The notes: a model not told the origin generated them from the letters alone. Shown: positions 45,722-54,422, numbered from the stretch's first letter. The stretch: DNA of 64,000 bases from Corynebacterium sp. p3-SID1241 (GCA_025144025.1 JALXWS010000004.1:142799-206798); one strand, 5' to 3'. Numbers and translations: made by a program.

Positions 45722-45751
45722 AACTACCGATGGTAGGGCATAATCGAAAGT
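45722..45751. promoter_or_regulatory. 30-bp bidirectional leaderless promoter
   Basis: Minus strand: TACCAT (45730-45735), 8 nt before the ygfZ GTG. Plus strand: CATAAT (45739-45744), 7 nt before the ATG at 45752. Only 3 bp separate the two -10 hexamers, so the two directions must compete for polymerase. Confidence 0.55.
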
Positions 45752-46615
45752 ATGAAGTTTTCGCCGCGAAAAGAGCCGGTCATCTACGTTGTGGAACCCT
45801 ATGGAGGTTCGGTGCGCAAGCATATGCCTACGCTGCCGCTTGTCTACGCCGATGATGCCGCGGTCACCCGCGGCGATGGCATCTTTGAGTCCCTGCTCGT
45901 GCGAGGAGGGAAGGCCGCCAACCTGCAGCGGCACGCGCAGCGATTCTGCGATTCGGCGCGCACAATGAATTTACCGGAGCCGCCCATGGACAAGTGGGAA
46001 GAGGCTACGCGGCTCGCTATTGCTGATTTTTGCGGTGAAGACACCGGTGACGCCAAATGCACATGGACCTACACCCGCGGCCGCGCCTCTACTGGTAGGC
46101 CCAGTGCCTGGGTCGTGGTTCAGCCGATTGAGAATAAAGTGCTAGAGCAGCGCGACCAAGGCGTGGCCGTGATGACTAGCCCGCGCCTCTGGCACGTAGC
46201 AGAGGAGCTGCCCGCCAAGACTTTGAACTATGCGGCGACGATGGCGATGCTGCGCATGGCGCGTGAAAAGGGCTTTGAGGATCTAATTCTTACGGACCCG
46301 GATACTGGGGAAATCCTCGAGGGTGCAACCTCAACCGTGGTGGCTGTCAAGGGGGAGAAGCTGCGCACCGCCGCGGGCCGAGGCATCTTGCCGGGAACCA
46401 CACAGGCCGCACTTTTCGCGCACGCTAAGGAGGAAGGCTATCGCTGCAAGGCCAAACCGCTGACCGTGGAGTACTTAGAAAAGGCGGATTCGGTGTGGCT
46501 AGTGTCCTCCGTGCGCGTTGCGGCGCGTGTCACCCGGTTGAATGAGAAAAAATTAAAGGCCCCGGACAACGTGGACGTCATCCGAGACCTTATTGATGCT
46601 GCGCTGGGGTCCTAG
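45752..46615 (+). CDS. Class IV aminotransferase (aminodeoxychorismate lyase, PabC-like)
   Basis: The 287-residue PLP enzyme has VYADDAAVTRGDGIFESLLV, the PLP-lysine segment ELPAKTLNYAATMAMLR and GEILEGATSTVVAV, all of the class IV fold that includes PabC, D-amino-acid and branched-chain aminotransferases. Its place beside folate-binding YgfZ favours 4-amino-4-deoxychorismate lyase in folate synthesis, but this is by context. CATAAT 7 nt before the ATG suggests a leaderless mRNA. Confidence 0.8.
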   Translation: MKFSPRKEPVIYVVEPYGGSVRKHMPTLPLVYADDAAVTRGDGIFESLLVRGGKAANLQRHAQRFCDSARTMNLPEPPMDKWEEATRLAIADFCGEDTGDAKCTWTYTRGRASTGRPSAWVVVQPIENKVLEQRDQGVAVMTSPRLWHVAEELPAKTLNYAATMAMLRMAREKGFEDLILTDPDTGEILEGATSTVVAVKGEKLRTAAGRGILPGTTQAALFAHAKEEGYRCKAKPLTVEYLEKADSVWLVSSVRVAARVTRLNEKKLKAPDNVDVIRDLIDAALGS

Positions 46616-47307
46616 CCAGCGATGCGGGTGAGCTCCGCGGACATGTAGGGCCGCATTTCGCCATCCACCATGCGCTCGTCTACCCAGCCCAGGTTGTTAT
46701 TGGGCATCAGGCCGTACATGCGCTTGCCTGGGCCCAGGTTCTTCGGGCCGGTTTCGGTCACCATGGTGGAGGCTGATTCCAGCTGCCAAGCGCGATCATT
46801 GAACGGCTCGCCGTAGAAAATTTCCACAATGCCATTAGACGAGGTGTAGGTTACCTCGATTTCATCCTTTTCTGAGATGCGCCAGAAGCCGGTCTCACGC
46901 ACGGATGGGCCTTCCGGCTTGCCCTCGGTATTGATCGTCCAGGTGCGGGAGCTAAAAGTCAGGTAATTCTCGCCATCGTGGGCGATGACCAGCTGCTGGC
47001 CAAAGGTGTATTCTTGGCCCTTCGTATCGTGTGCCTGACCCTCCCCCTGCCAGACGCCAACGAGGGGGAGCAGGCCCAGCAGGCCGTCGTGCAGGGACGG
47101 GCCCTGTCGCAAGTTAGCCGTATCGTCCGGCACGGGGGTATCGCCCAGCTCGAGCGCGGGGATATTGCGGCTAGCGGCGTCCTTCCACTGCTCAGCAGCC
47201 TGGTTCACGGCATCATTGCCATTGAGCTTGCCGGGATCATTTTCTGGATGGGAGTCCGCAGTTGTTTCAATGTTGTTTGCGGTGTTGTCAGTATTATTTT
47301 CGCTCAT
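46612..47307 (-). CDS. Nitrobindin-like beta-barrel protein (FABP family)
   Basis: The 231-residue protein has a polar, Asn/Asp-rich N-terminal extension of about 60 residues and then the lipocalin-like barrel with the signature LVGVWQGEGQA (GxWxGxG). In heme-binding nitrobindins a His near the C-terminus coordinates iron; here the equivalent segment reads MRPYMSAELTR and has Tyr where His is expected. It may therefore bind another ligand. ATG 47307 has TAGGCT 8 nt upstream. It is head-to-head with the lipid kinase gene and overlaps the PabC-like gene by 4 nt. Confidence 0.8.
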   Translation of the reverse strand: MSENNTDNTANNIETTADSHPENDPGKLNGNDAVNQAAEQWKDAASRNIPALELGDTPVPDDTANLRQGPSLHDGLLGLLPLVGVWQGEGQAHDTKGQEYTFGQQLVIAHDGENYLTFSSRTWTINTEGKPEGPSVRETGFWRISEKDEIEVTYTSSNGIVEIFYGEPFNDRAWQLESASTMVTETGPKNLGPGKRMYGLMPNNNLGWVDERMVDGEMRPYMSAELTRIAG

Positions 47308-47360
47308 GGCCGTCCAGCCTAGTCGTGAACCCGCCGCTTTAACTACTAGACTTAGGCCTC
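47308..47360. promoter_or_regulatory. Bidirectional leaderless promoter region
   Basis: Minus strand: TAGGCT (47316-47321), 8 nt before the nitrobindin-like ATG. Plus strand: TAGACT (47347-47352), 8 nt before the lipid kinase GTG at 47361. The intergenic region is 53 bp. Confidence 0.55.
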
Positions 47361-48398
47361 GTGCATGCATTGATGATCTCGAATCCCAACTCGACCTCAC
47401 AAACTAACGCTCTATTCCGCCAACTCGTCCCCTGCCTCCGAGCGATAGAGGGGCTGCATCTCAAGGTGCAATTTACGCACTACCCTGGCCACGCCGAAGA
47501 GATGGTTAAGGGAATGACCAGGGATGACTATGACGTCATCATTGCCGTGGGCGGTGACGGTACTGTCAATGAAGTGGTCAACGGGCTACTCGGCCCGGCC
47601 GACGGGCAGCGCCCTGATCCTCACTCCGTTCCGGCGCTGGCCGTGATTCCTACCGGTTCTGCCAACGTCTTCGTGCGCGCTTTGGGCTTTCCCAATACCC
47701 CGGTGGAGGCTACCCATGTGCTGGCGCGCATGCTCGACCGGGATCTTCGCCGCACCATTTACCTCGGTACGTGGAATGACCGCTGGTTTGCCGTCAATGC
47801 AGGCTTCGGTTTGGACGCAGACGTGTTGGCGCGCGTGGATCGTGCCCGCGAGCAAGGTTTTGCCGCCACTCCGTTGCGCTACCTCAACGTTGCCATCCGG
47901 GCATGGAGCCGCGCGCGGAAGAACCCACCGCATATTGCGGTGACGGCCGAATCCAGTGACGGCGAGCGGCTGCACAAGGATGATGTGCCGCTGATGTTTA
48001 CCTCGAATACCAACCCGTGGACGTTCCTGGGGCCGCTGCCGGTGGTAACAAATCCGCGCAACTCCTTCGATGAGGGATTGGCCCTCTTTGGGCTGGAGGA
48101 GTTAAGCGGTCTCGGCGGTGTGGTTGGCTTGCTGCACCTATTTGGTGCTGATAAGCGCGGGTGGCTCAATAAGCTCACTATGGAAAAGACGGTGGCCTTC
48201 GATGATGCCATGCGGGTAGAGCTGGTTTGTCGCGAGCCCCAGCGTTTTCAGGCCGATGGGGAATCAGAAGGGCGCTTCGATAGCGTCACCTTGGCCTCGG
48301 TGAAAGATGCCATCGAGGTATTCGCCCCGCAGGCTCGGAGAGAGGCTCACCAGCGCACGATGAAGGAAGTTCTCCGAGACTTTATTCGCCTGCGTTAG
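47361..48398 (+). CDS. Diacylglycerol kinase-family lipid kinase
   Basis: The 345-residue protein has the DAGK catalytic domain: MISNPNSTSQ near the N-terminus, the nucleotide motif VIIAVGGDGTVNEVVNGLL, and IPTGSANVFVRALG. The family phosphorylates diacylglycerol, sphingoid bases or related lipids; the substrate here is not known. The GTG at 47361 fits TAGACT 8 nt upstream. The 3' end overlaps the convergent LmeA-like gene by 17 nt. Confidence 0.85.
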   Translation: MHALMISNPNSTSQTNALFRQLVPCLRAIEGLHLKVQFTHYPGHAEEMVKGMTRDDYDVIIAVGGDGTVNEVVNGLLGPADGQRPDPHSVPALAVIPTGSANVFVRALGFPNTPVEATHVLARMLDRDLRRTIYLGTWNDRWFAVNAGFGLDADVLARVDRAREQGFAATPLRYLNVAIRAWSRARKNPPHIAVTAESSDGERLHKDDVPLMFTSNTNPWTFLGPLPVVTNPRNSFDEGLALFGLEELSGLGGVVGLLHLFGADKRGWLNKLTMEKTVAFDDAMRVELVCREPQRFQADGESEGRFDSVTLASVKDAIEVFAPQARREAHQRTMKEVLRDFIRLR

Positions 48399-49209
48399 CT
48401 TGCGGTGCCGGGCCCACCCGGTGCTTGGTATCGGCGGCCTTCTTTTCCGCCTCTTCCACGGCCTTTTGTTCCGAGCCTTCTATCTCTAGCGGGGAGAGCT
48501 GGGCCAGCTGTACCTTGATATTGCGGCGCTGCACCTCGAAGGAAATGGTGCCCCCTTGCATCTTTACCGCGGTAGCTTGGGCAGGCAGCGGCAGCTGGCG
48601 AGTATCGAAGTTCAAAGAAAAGGCCTTCTGCAGGCGGTCGTCATCGGTGCCGTAGACCTGCATTCGAAACTCCGGCCCTACGAGGCGGAGGGTGACTTTG
48701 GCGGTGGACTTGTGGGCGTCGCCAGGCAGGGTGCCGGTAAGCTCTGCTTCTGCGGAGGTGCCACCGGAGGGTGAAATATCGTCTGGGTTGGCAATGGAGA
48801 GGTCGGTAATACCCAGCAGGCGTCCTAAAGCGACGCCATCCAAGGAAATGCCGCGGGAGTAGGTGGATACGGGCGCGCCCTCAATATCCCCGTTCATTAC
48901 TTGCTCTGGGGTGACCGTTATATCGCGCAATACGGTAGAGGCATTGACCATTCCCAGCTTCGGCACTTCCACGTCGAGAGCCTTGACCTCCAGATAGGGG
49001 ATTTCTTTCGAAGCCGCCGCCCACACGTAGGGAGTGCCGCCGATGTAGACATCCGGCGTATTATCTAGCCGCGAATTGGCCTTCACGGCCTGCGCCACCT
49101 TGTGTTCTGTGTGCATAGCCACGCAGGCATCCGCCACCCAGGCAGCAATGAGCACGCACACCACGAGGAGGGCGCGCACGATGCGCCGGTCAATCTTTAG
49201 AACGCTCAC
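48382..49209 (-). CDS. LmeA-like phospholipid-binding protein (DUF2993)
   Basis: The 275-residue protein has one N-terminal membrane helix (ALLVVCVLIAAWVADACVA) and then a DUF2993 domain of alternating strands. It resembles LmeA of mycobacteria, which binds phospholipid and supports lipomannan elongation. The C-terminal 35 residues are charged and helical. It starts with GTG at 49209. It is head-to-head with mshD across about 33 bp. Function is inferred from the family. Confidence 0.75.
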   Translation of the reverse strand: MSVLKIDRRIVRALLVVCVLIAAWVADACVAMHTEHKVAQAVKANSRLDNTPDVYIGGTPYVWAAASKEIPYLEVKALDVEVPKLGMVNASTVLRDITVTPEQVMNGDIEGAPVSTYSRGISLDGVALGRLLGITDLSIANPDDISPSGGTSAEAELTGTLPGDAHKSTAKVTLRLVGPEFRMQVYGTDDDRLQKAFSLNFDTRQLPLPAQATAVKMQGGTISFEVQRRNIKVQLAQLSPLEIEGSEQKAVEEAEKKAADTKHRVGPAPQANAGE

Positions 49210-49229
49210 CCTTTCATTCTTACCCTACG

Positions 49230-49235
49230 TATTCT
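49230..49235 (+). promoter_or_regulatory. -10 element of mshD (leaderless)
   Basis: TATTCT ends 7 nt before the ATG at 49243. It argues for that start over the in-frame GTG at 49237. On the opposite strand AAGAAT, 6 nt before the LmeA-like GTG, is a weaker candidate. Confidence 0.5.
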
Positions 49236-49242
49236 GGTGCCT

Positions 49243-50160
49243 ATGACTAGCAATGCCTTTAAGATTACGGAAGAAAACCTGCCCAGCACCCCGGAGCTGG
49301 CCCGCCGCGTAGAAGCGTGGGCTGAGCAGGCCGAACGTGCCGATGGTATGGCACCGCTCTCGGAGCAATTCCTCAATGGTTTGCAGGATTCCCGTTTGCA
49401 GCATCGCCACCTCGTGGCGTGGGTGGGGCAGGAGCCGTGTGGCGTAGCTTGCCTGGAAGGCTCCACAGCGGAGCTTTTCATTGCGCCCGAACAGCGTAGG
49501 CAGGGCTTTGGTGCCCTGCTTTACGACGCTGCCGCGAAAACCCCTAACCTGCAGGCCTGGGCCCACGGAAACCTGCCAGCTGCCAAGGCCGTAGCAGAGT
49601 CACGCGGTCTGCAGGTCACCCGCAAGCTCGTGGTCATGGGCATTGGGGGAGAAGAGCTCGCGGCCGCGGCCCAGCCCGCGGAGTTGCCCCTAACTGCTCT
49701 CAATTACACCGAAGCAGTGGATAAATGGGGGAAAAGCCGTGTGGAGGAACAGTGGCTCAAGGTAAATAATGAGGCCTTTTCCTGGCACCCCGAGCAAGGC
49801 GGCTGGGATGTAGAACGCCTTCACCGCGGGATGGAAGCGGACTGGTTCGATCCCGCCGACGTGCTCTTCCTGTGGGATACCGCAGGGGAGCCGGTTTTAG
49901 CCGGCTTCCACTGGACCAAGTGGCATGCGGAGGAAACCCCAGGATTTGGCGAGGTCTACGTGGTGGGTTTGGCCGAGCACTATCGCGGCCAGAAATTGGG
50001 CGGCCCGTTGCTGCAAGTGGGACTGCGCCGCATGGTAGAAAAGGGAGCTCAAAAGGTAATTCTCTACGTGGAAGCGGATAATGATCCGGCGCTCAAGGCC
50101 TATGAGCGTTTGGGATTTAAAGTTGATGAAGAACACGTTGTATGGGGCGTATGTGACTAA
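49243..50160 (+). CDS. mshD: Mycothiol synthase
   Basis: MshD acetylates Cys-GlcN-Ins with acetyl-CoA, the last step of mycothiol synthesis. The 305 residues form two GNAT domains. The C-terminal one is active, with VVGLAEHYRGQKLGGPLLQVGL (acetyl-CoA loop) and ILYVEADNDPALKAYERLGF; the N-terminal one has ELFIAPEQRRQGFGALLYD. SWHPEQGGWD is typical of MshD. The ATG at 49243 is chosen from the -10 spacing. Confidence 0.93.
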   Translation: MTSNAFKITEENLPSTPELARRVEAWAEQAERADGMAPLSEQFLNGLQDSRLQHRHLVAWVGQEPCGVACLEGSTAELFIAPEQRRQGFGALLYDAAAKTPNLQAWAHGNLPAAKAVAESRGLQVTRKLVVMGIGGEELAAAAQPAELPLTALNYTEAVDKWGKSRVEEQWLKVNNEAFSWHPEQGGWDVERLHRGMEADWFDPADVLFLWDTAGEPVLAGFHWTKWHAEETPGFGEVYVVGLAEHYRGQKLGGPLLQVGLRRMVEKGAQKVILYVEADNDPALKAYERLGFKVDEEHVVWGVCD

Positions 50161-50374
50161 CGTCATGGGGTTCGCGGCGTTTGTTCACTTAGAGTTCACC
50201 TCCTAGAACCCTGTTGGTCAGATACTGCCGATAGCTTTACACCTTGTGAGTTAACCGCACCTGTGCGCCTGCATCCCGTCCCAGAAGGCGGAGCGGGATG
50301 CAGGAGATATCTCTCTAGGAGATGCGGTTTCCTCGGACAATCAATCTCTGATCTGCACCGGAAAGGGTTTTCCC
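50161..50374 (+). promoter_or_regulatory. pstS control region with Pho-box-like repeats and leader hairpin
   Basis: GTTCAC occurs at 50183-50188 and again at 50194-50199, an 11-bp step typical of tandem OmpR-family sites. GTTCGC lies at 50170-50175. GATACT at 50221-50226 is a plausible -10, giving a leader of about 140 nt. The leader contains an 11-bp stem CCTGCATCCCG/CGGGATGCAGG (50268-50304), then a smaller ATCTC/GAGAT stem, and GAAAGG before the GTG. PhoR is the likely activator. Confidence 0.55.
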
Positions 50375-51478
50375 GTGATTCGCAACTTCAAGCGCACTGC
50401 CGCAATCTTCGGCATCGTAGCCGCAACCTCCACCGCTCTCGTAGCTTGCTCTGAGGAGTCTGGCTCCTCCTCTGATTCCGCTGGCGGCGAGGACGTCTCC
50501 GGCGAGCTCGTCGGTGACGGCGCATCCTCCCAGCAGAACGCAATGTCCTACTTCCAGACCGCGTTCTCCGAGGATCACCCAGACGCCTCCCTGTCCTACA
50601 ACGCTTCCGGTTCCGGCGCTGGCGTTGAGGCCTTCACAAACGGCCAGGCTGACTTCGCTGGTTCTGACTCCGCTCTGAAGGAAGATGAGGGTGAGGTTGA
50701 GGCTGCCGCTAAGCGTTGCGATGGCAACGAGGCTTGGCACCTGCCAACCACTATCGGCCCGGTTGCAATCGCCTACAACCTAGGCGATACCGAGATCAAC
50801 CTTTCCACCGAGACCCTGGGCAAGATCTTCAAGGGCGAGATCAAGAAGTGGAACGACGAGGCCATTGCCGCTGACAACGAGGGCACCGACCTGCCGGATA
50901 AGGACATCACCGTCATCTTCCGTTCCGATGAGTCCGGTACCTCCGCAAACTTCCAGAAGTTCCTGAAGGCCGCTACCGGCGACTGGGATTCCGAGGGCAA
51001 GCAGTTCCCGGATACCGTCGGTGAGGGTGCTAACGGCTCCTCCGGTGTTGCTGACCAAGTTGCAAACATCGACGGCGCTATCACCTACGTCGAGTCTGGC
51101 TTCGCAGACCAGAAGGAAGGCGACGGCGTCAAGAAGGCCAAGATTGACTTTGGCCACGGCCCAGTTGAGCTGTCCACCGAGTCCGTTAACAAGGCTCTGG
51201 AGAACCTAGAGTTCAAGGAGACCGACTCCGAGCACAACATGGTTGTTGACTCCGAGGCACTGTTCTCCTCCGATAACGAGGGTGCATATCCGCTCATCTT
51301 GACCACCTACAACATCGTATGCTCCAAGGGCTACGATGAGGAGACCTCCAAGCTGGTTAAGTCCTTCTTCACCACCGTTCTGGATCACCAGGATGACCAG
51401 CTGGCTGAGCAGGGCTTCATCCCAGTTGAGGGTGCACACCTGGACAAGCTGAAGGCTGCTGTTGACGCTCTGCAGTAA
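50375..51478 (+). CDS. pstS: Phosphate-binding lipoprotein PstS
   Basis: PstS captures phosphate outside the membrane for the PstCAB importer. The 367-residue precursor has a lipobox ALVACS near residue 27 and phosphate-site segments GDGASSQQNAMSYF, YNASGSGAGVEAF and RSDESGTSANFQKFL. It starts with GTG at 50375, about 8 nt after GAAAGG. A stem-loop between it and pstC probably lowers expression of the downstream genes. Confidence 0.95.
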   Translation: MIRNFKRTAAIFGIVAATSTALVACSEESGSSSDSAGGEDVSGELVGDGASSQQNAMSYFQTAFSEDHPDASLSYNASGSGAGVEAFTNGQADFAGSDSALKEDEGEVEAAAKRCDGNEAWHLPTTIGPVAIAYNLGDTEINLSTETLGKIFKGEIKKWNDEAIAADNEGTDLPDKDITVIFRSDESGTSANFQKFLKAATGDWDSEGKQFPDTVGEGANGSSGVADQVANIDGAITYVESGFADQKEGDGVKKAKIDFGHGPVELSTESVNKALENLEFKETDSEHNMVVDSEALFSSDNEGAYPLILTTYNIVCSKGYDEETSKLVKSFFTTVLDHQDDQLAEQGFIPVEGAHLDKLKAAVDALQ

Positions 51479-51509
51479 GCGCTAAAGCTGTAAAAGCTTA
51501 ATGCCTTCC

Positions 51510-51547
51510 CGCCCCCACTGCCGCACACGATTCGCGCTTTGGGGGCG
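51510..51547 (+). terminator. Stem-loop between pstS and pstC
   Basis: CGCCCCCA (51510-51517) pairs with TGGGGGCG (51540-51547). The 122-bp gap has no strong T-run after it, so partial termination or mRNA-end protection is more likely than full termination. Confidence 0.6.
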
Positions 51548-51600
51548 CAGGTATGTAACGATATTTTCCATATTTAACGCTGAGAAGGATTAACAGTCTC

Positions 51601-52647
51601 ATGGCAGACAATAATCTCACCACGGCTCCAGAGCAGAAGGACGCGCACGTCACTTCTGCCGAGCGAGTCTCCAACAGCGGACACGATGAGGTAGCTACCT
51701 CCAGCGCCAACGGCGGCGTAAAGCGCCCGGGTGACCGTGTCTTTGAATTCCTATCCACTGCTTCGGCAACACTTATCACCGTAATGATTGCCGCCATTGC
51801 TGCCTTCCTGCTGTGGCGTGCGGTTCCCGCCCTAGGGGTTAACGACGGCGGCATCATGGGCTTCTTCACCTATGGCGGACGATGGGAGACCAGCGATACC
51901 TCCGCGATGAAGTTCGGTATCCCGACCATGTTCGGCACGACCGTTCTCATTTCCGTCTTCGCCCTTCTGCTGGCCATGCCGGTGGCCCTAGCCATCGCCA
52001 TCTTCCTGTCCAACTACGCGCCTTCCCGCTTGGTTAAGCCGCTCGGCTTCCTCGTGGACATGCTCGCTGCAGTTCCGTCCATCGTTTACGGCCTGTGGGG
52101 CTGGCAGGTTCTCGGTCCAGCCCTTTCCGGCTTCTACTCTTGGATGGAATCCTGGGCCGGTGGCTTCTTCCTATTCCACGTCTTTGATAACTCGCCGTCT
52201 TTCGCTACTGGCCGCAACCTGTTTACCGGTGGCATTGTGCTCGCCGTTATGATCCTGCCGATCATCGCTGCTACCGCCCGCGAGGTCTTTGTCCAGACCC
52301 CTCCAGGCCAGGTGGAATCGGCCTTGGCATTGGGCGCTACTCGTTGGGAAGTCATCCGTATGACGGTTCTTCCTTTCGGCATGTCCGGCTACATTGCCGG
52401 TTCCATGCTCGGCTTGGGTCGTGCATTGGGTGAGACCATGGCGCTATACATGGTTGTCTCCCCGCTGATTGACTTCCGCTTCTCGCTTTTCGACGGCGGT
52501 ACTACCTTCGCTACAGCTATCGCTCTGGCATCTGCCGAGTTCGGTAACGAGATGCGCGCTGGTGCCTACATCGCCGCCGGCCTCATGCTGTTCTTGCTGA
52601 CCTTCGTGGTCAACGCAATTGCCCGCGCCATCGTGAAAAATAAGTAA
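51601..52647 (+). CDS. pstC: Phosphate ABC transporter permease PstC
   Basis: The 348-residue permease has a polar N-terminal extension of about 55 residues, six predicted membrane helices, and the cytosolic EAA-type loop ESALALGATRWEVIRMTVLPFGMSGYIAGSMLGLGRALGET that contacts PstB. It forms the membrane channel with PstA. pstA starts 14 bp later, with AAGGAGGGGAGG in the gap. Confidence 0.94.
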   Translation: MADNNLTTAPEQKDAHVTSAERVSNSGHDEVATSSANGGVKRPGDRVFEFLSTASATLITVMIAAIAAFLLWRAVPALGVNDGGIMGFFTYGGRWETSDTSAMKFGIPTMFGTTVLISVFALLLAMPVALAIAIFLSNYAPSRLVKPLGFLVDMLAAVPSIVYGLWGWQVLGPALSGFYSWMESWAGGFFLFHVFDNSPSFATGRNLFTGGIVLAVMILPIIAATAREVFVQTPPGQVESALALGATRWEVIRMTVLPFGMSGYIAGSMLGLGRALGETMALYMVVSPLIDFRFSLFDGGTTFATAIALASAEFGNEMRAGAYIAAGLMLFLLTFVVNAIARAIVKNK

Positions 52648-52661
52648 GGAGGGGAGGATCA

Positions 52662-53576
52662 ATGACTACGACAACTAATGCCAAGCCTGCCTCCCAAGGC
52701 GGCGCGACATTCTTGGACATCTCCGGCTCCCGCAAAATGACCAATAACATCGCCACGGTAGTGGTCTGGGGCGCAATGATTTTGGCCATGGTCCCGCTGG
52801 CTTGGGTTCTGTGGGAACTCATCGCCCGCGGTAGCGGCGTCATTCTCAACGCTGAGTGGTGGACCGCCTCCCAGCGCGGCATCATGAATAGTTCTGCTGG
52901 CGGCGGCGCTGCCCACGCAATCGTGGGTACCTTCGTCCAGACCATCCTGGCTTCTATCATTTCCATTCCGATTGGTATCTTCACCGCGATCTACCTGGTG
53001 GAGTACTCCAAGGGCGGTTGGCTCGGCCGCATCACCATCTTCATGGTGGACATCCTGTCCGGTGTGCCGTCCATCGTTGCGGCCCTGTTCATCTTCGCCA
53101 TGTGGATCACCCTCTTCGGATTCGGTCGCTCCGGCTTTGCCGTGGCACTGTCCTTGGTGCTGCTGATGATTCCAATTGTGGTGCGCAATACTGAAGAGAT
53201 GCTGCGCGTGGTTCCGATGGATTTGCGTGAGGCATCCTACGCGCTCGGCGTACCGAAGTGGAAGACCATCGCCCGCATTGTCTTGCCTACCGCACTGTCT
53301 GGCATCGTTACCGGCATCATGCTAGCGATTGCCCGCGTGATGGGTGAGTCCTCCCCAGTGCTGGTCTTGGTTGGTTCCTCCTCCGTCATCAACTGGGATG
53401 CTTTCAAGGGCTCTCAGTCTTCGCTTCCGCTGATGATGCTGGATATGTACAAGGCCGGTGCACAGCCCGCCGTGCTGGACAAGCTCTGGGGCGCAGCCTT
53501 GACGCTGGTTATCCTCATCGCTGTTCTCAATATTGCGGCCCGCATCATTTCCGCAAAGTTCTCGGTTAAGAAGTAA
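52662..53576 (+). CDS. pstA: Phosphate ABC transporter permease PstA
   Basis: The 304-residue partner of PstC has six predicted membrane helices and the EAA-type loop REASYALGVPKWKTIARIVLPTALSGIVTGIMLAIARVMGES. It is co-transcribed with pstC and pstB; pstB begins 51 bp downstream with its own ribosome binding site (GAGGAGAAA). Confidence 0.94.
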   Translation: MTTTTNAKPASQGGATFLDISGSRKMTNNIATVVVWGAMILAMVPLAWVLWELIARGSGVILNAEWWTASQRGIMNSSAGGGAAHAIVGTFVQTILASIISIPIGIFTAIYLVEYSKGGWLGRITIFMVDILSGVPSIVAALFIFAMWITLFGFGRSGFAVALSLVLLMIPIVVRNTEEMLRVVPMDLREASYALGVPKWKTIARIVLPTALSGIVTGIMLAIARVMGESSPVLVLVGSSSVINWDAFKGSQSSLPLMMLDMYKAGAQPAVLDKLWGAALTLVILIAVLNIAARIISAKFSVKK

Positions 53577-53627
53577 CCGCCGTGCCACTCGATTCCGCCA
53601 TACACTCGCTAGAGGAGAAACTCCCAA

Positions 53628-54401
53628 ATGTCTAAGCTCGCGCTCAATGACGTGAACATCTTTTACGGCGACTTCCACGCCGTGCAGAACGTGAACATGC
53701 AGATCCCGGCCCAGGCCGTGACCGCATTCATCGGACCTTCCGGCTGTGGTAAGTCCACCGTGCTGCGCACCATCAACCGCATGCACGAGGTAATCCCTGG
53801 TGCCTCCGTGAAGGGTGAAGTCCTGCTCGATGGCACCAATATCTACGGTCCGAAGGTGGACCCGGTATCCGTGCGCAACACCATCGGCATGGTCTTCCAA
53901 AAGGCTAACCCGTTCCCCACCATGTCCATCGAGGACAACGTGGTGGCAGGCCTGAAGCTCTCCGGTGAAAAGAACAAGAAGAAGCTCAAGGAAGTCGCGG
54001 AAAAGTCCCTGCGCGGCGCCAATCTTTGGGACGAGGTCAAGGACCGCCTAGATAAGCCGGGCGGCGGCCTTTCCGGTGGTCAGCAGCAGCGTCTGTGTAT
54101 CGCCCGCGCCATCGCTGTGGAGCCAGAGGTGCTGCTCATGGACGAGCCTTGTTCCGCACTGGATCCGATTTCCACCCTTGCCGTGGAGGACCTCATCCAC
54201 GAGCTGAAGGAAAACTTCACCATCGTCATCGTGACCCACAACATGCAGCAGGCAGCTCGCGTGTCCGACAAGACCGGCTTCTTCTCCCTCGAAGCAACCG
54301 GCAAGCCGGGCCACTTGGTGGAGTTCGATGACACCACCAAGATCTTTGAGAATCCTTCTCAGAAGGAGACCGAGGATTATATCTCCGGCCGCTTTGGCTA
54401 A
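53628..54401 (+). CDS. pstB: Phosphate ABC transporter ATPase PstB
   Basis: The 257-residue ATPase energises phosphate import. It has Walker [12 protein letters not shown], the Q-loop [10 protein letters not shown], signature [17 protein letters not shown], Walker [14 protein letters not shown] and the H-loop [16 protein letters not shown] and the CSALDP segment are typical of PstB. A strong terminator follows. Confidence 0.96.
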   Translation: MSKLALNDVNIFYGDFHAVQNVNMQIPAQAVTAFIGPSGCGKSTVLRTINRMHEVIPGASVKGEVLLDGTNIYGPKVDPVSVRNTIGMVFQKANPFPTMSIEDNVVAGLKLSGEKNKKKLKEVAEKSLRGANLWDEVKDRLDKPGGGLSGGQQQRLCIARAIAVEPEVLLMDEPCSALDPISTLAVEDLIHELKENFTIVIVTHNMQQAARVSDKTGFFSLEATGKPGHLVEFDDTTKIFENPSQKETEDYISGRFG

Positions 54402-54422
54402 AGATTAGATAGATTGTCCGAG

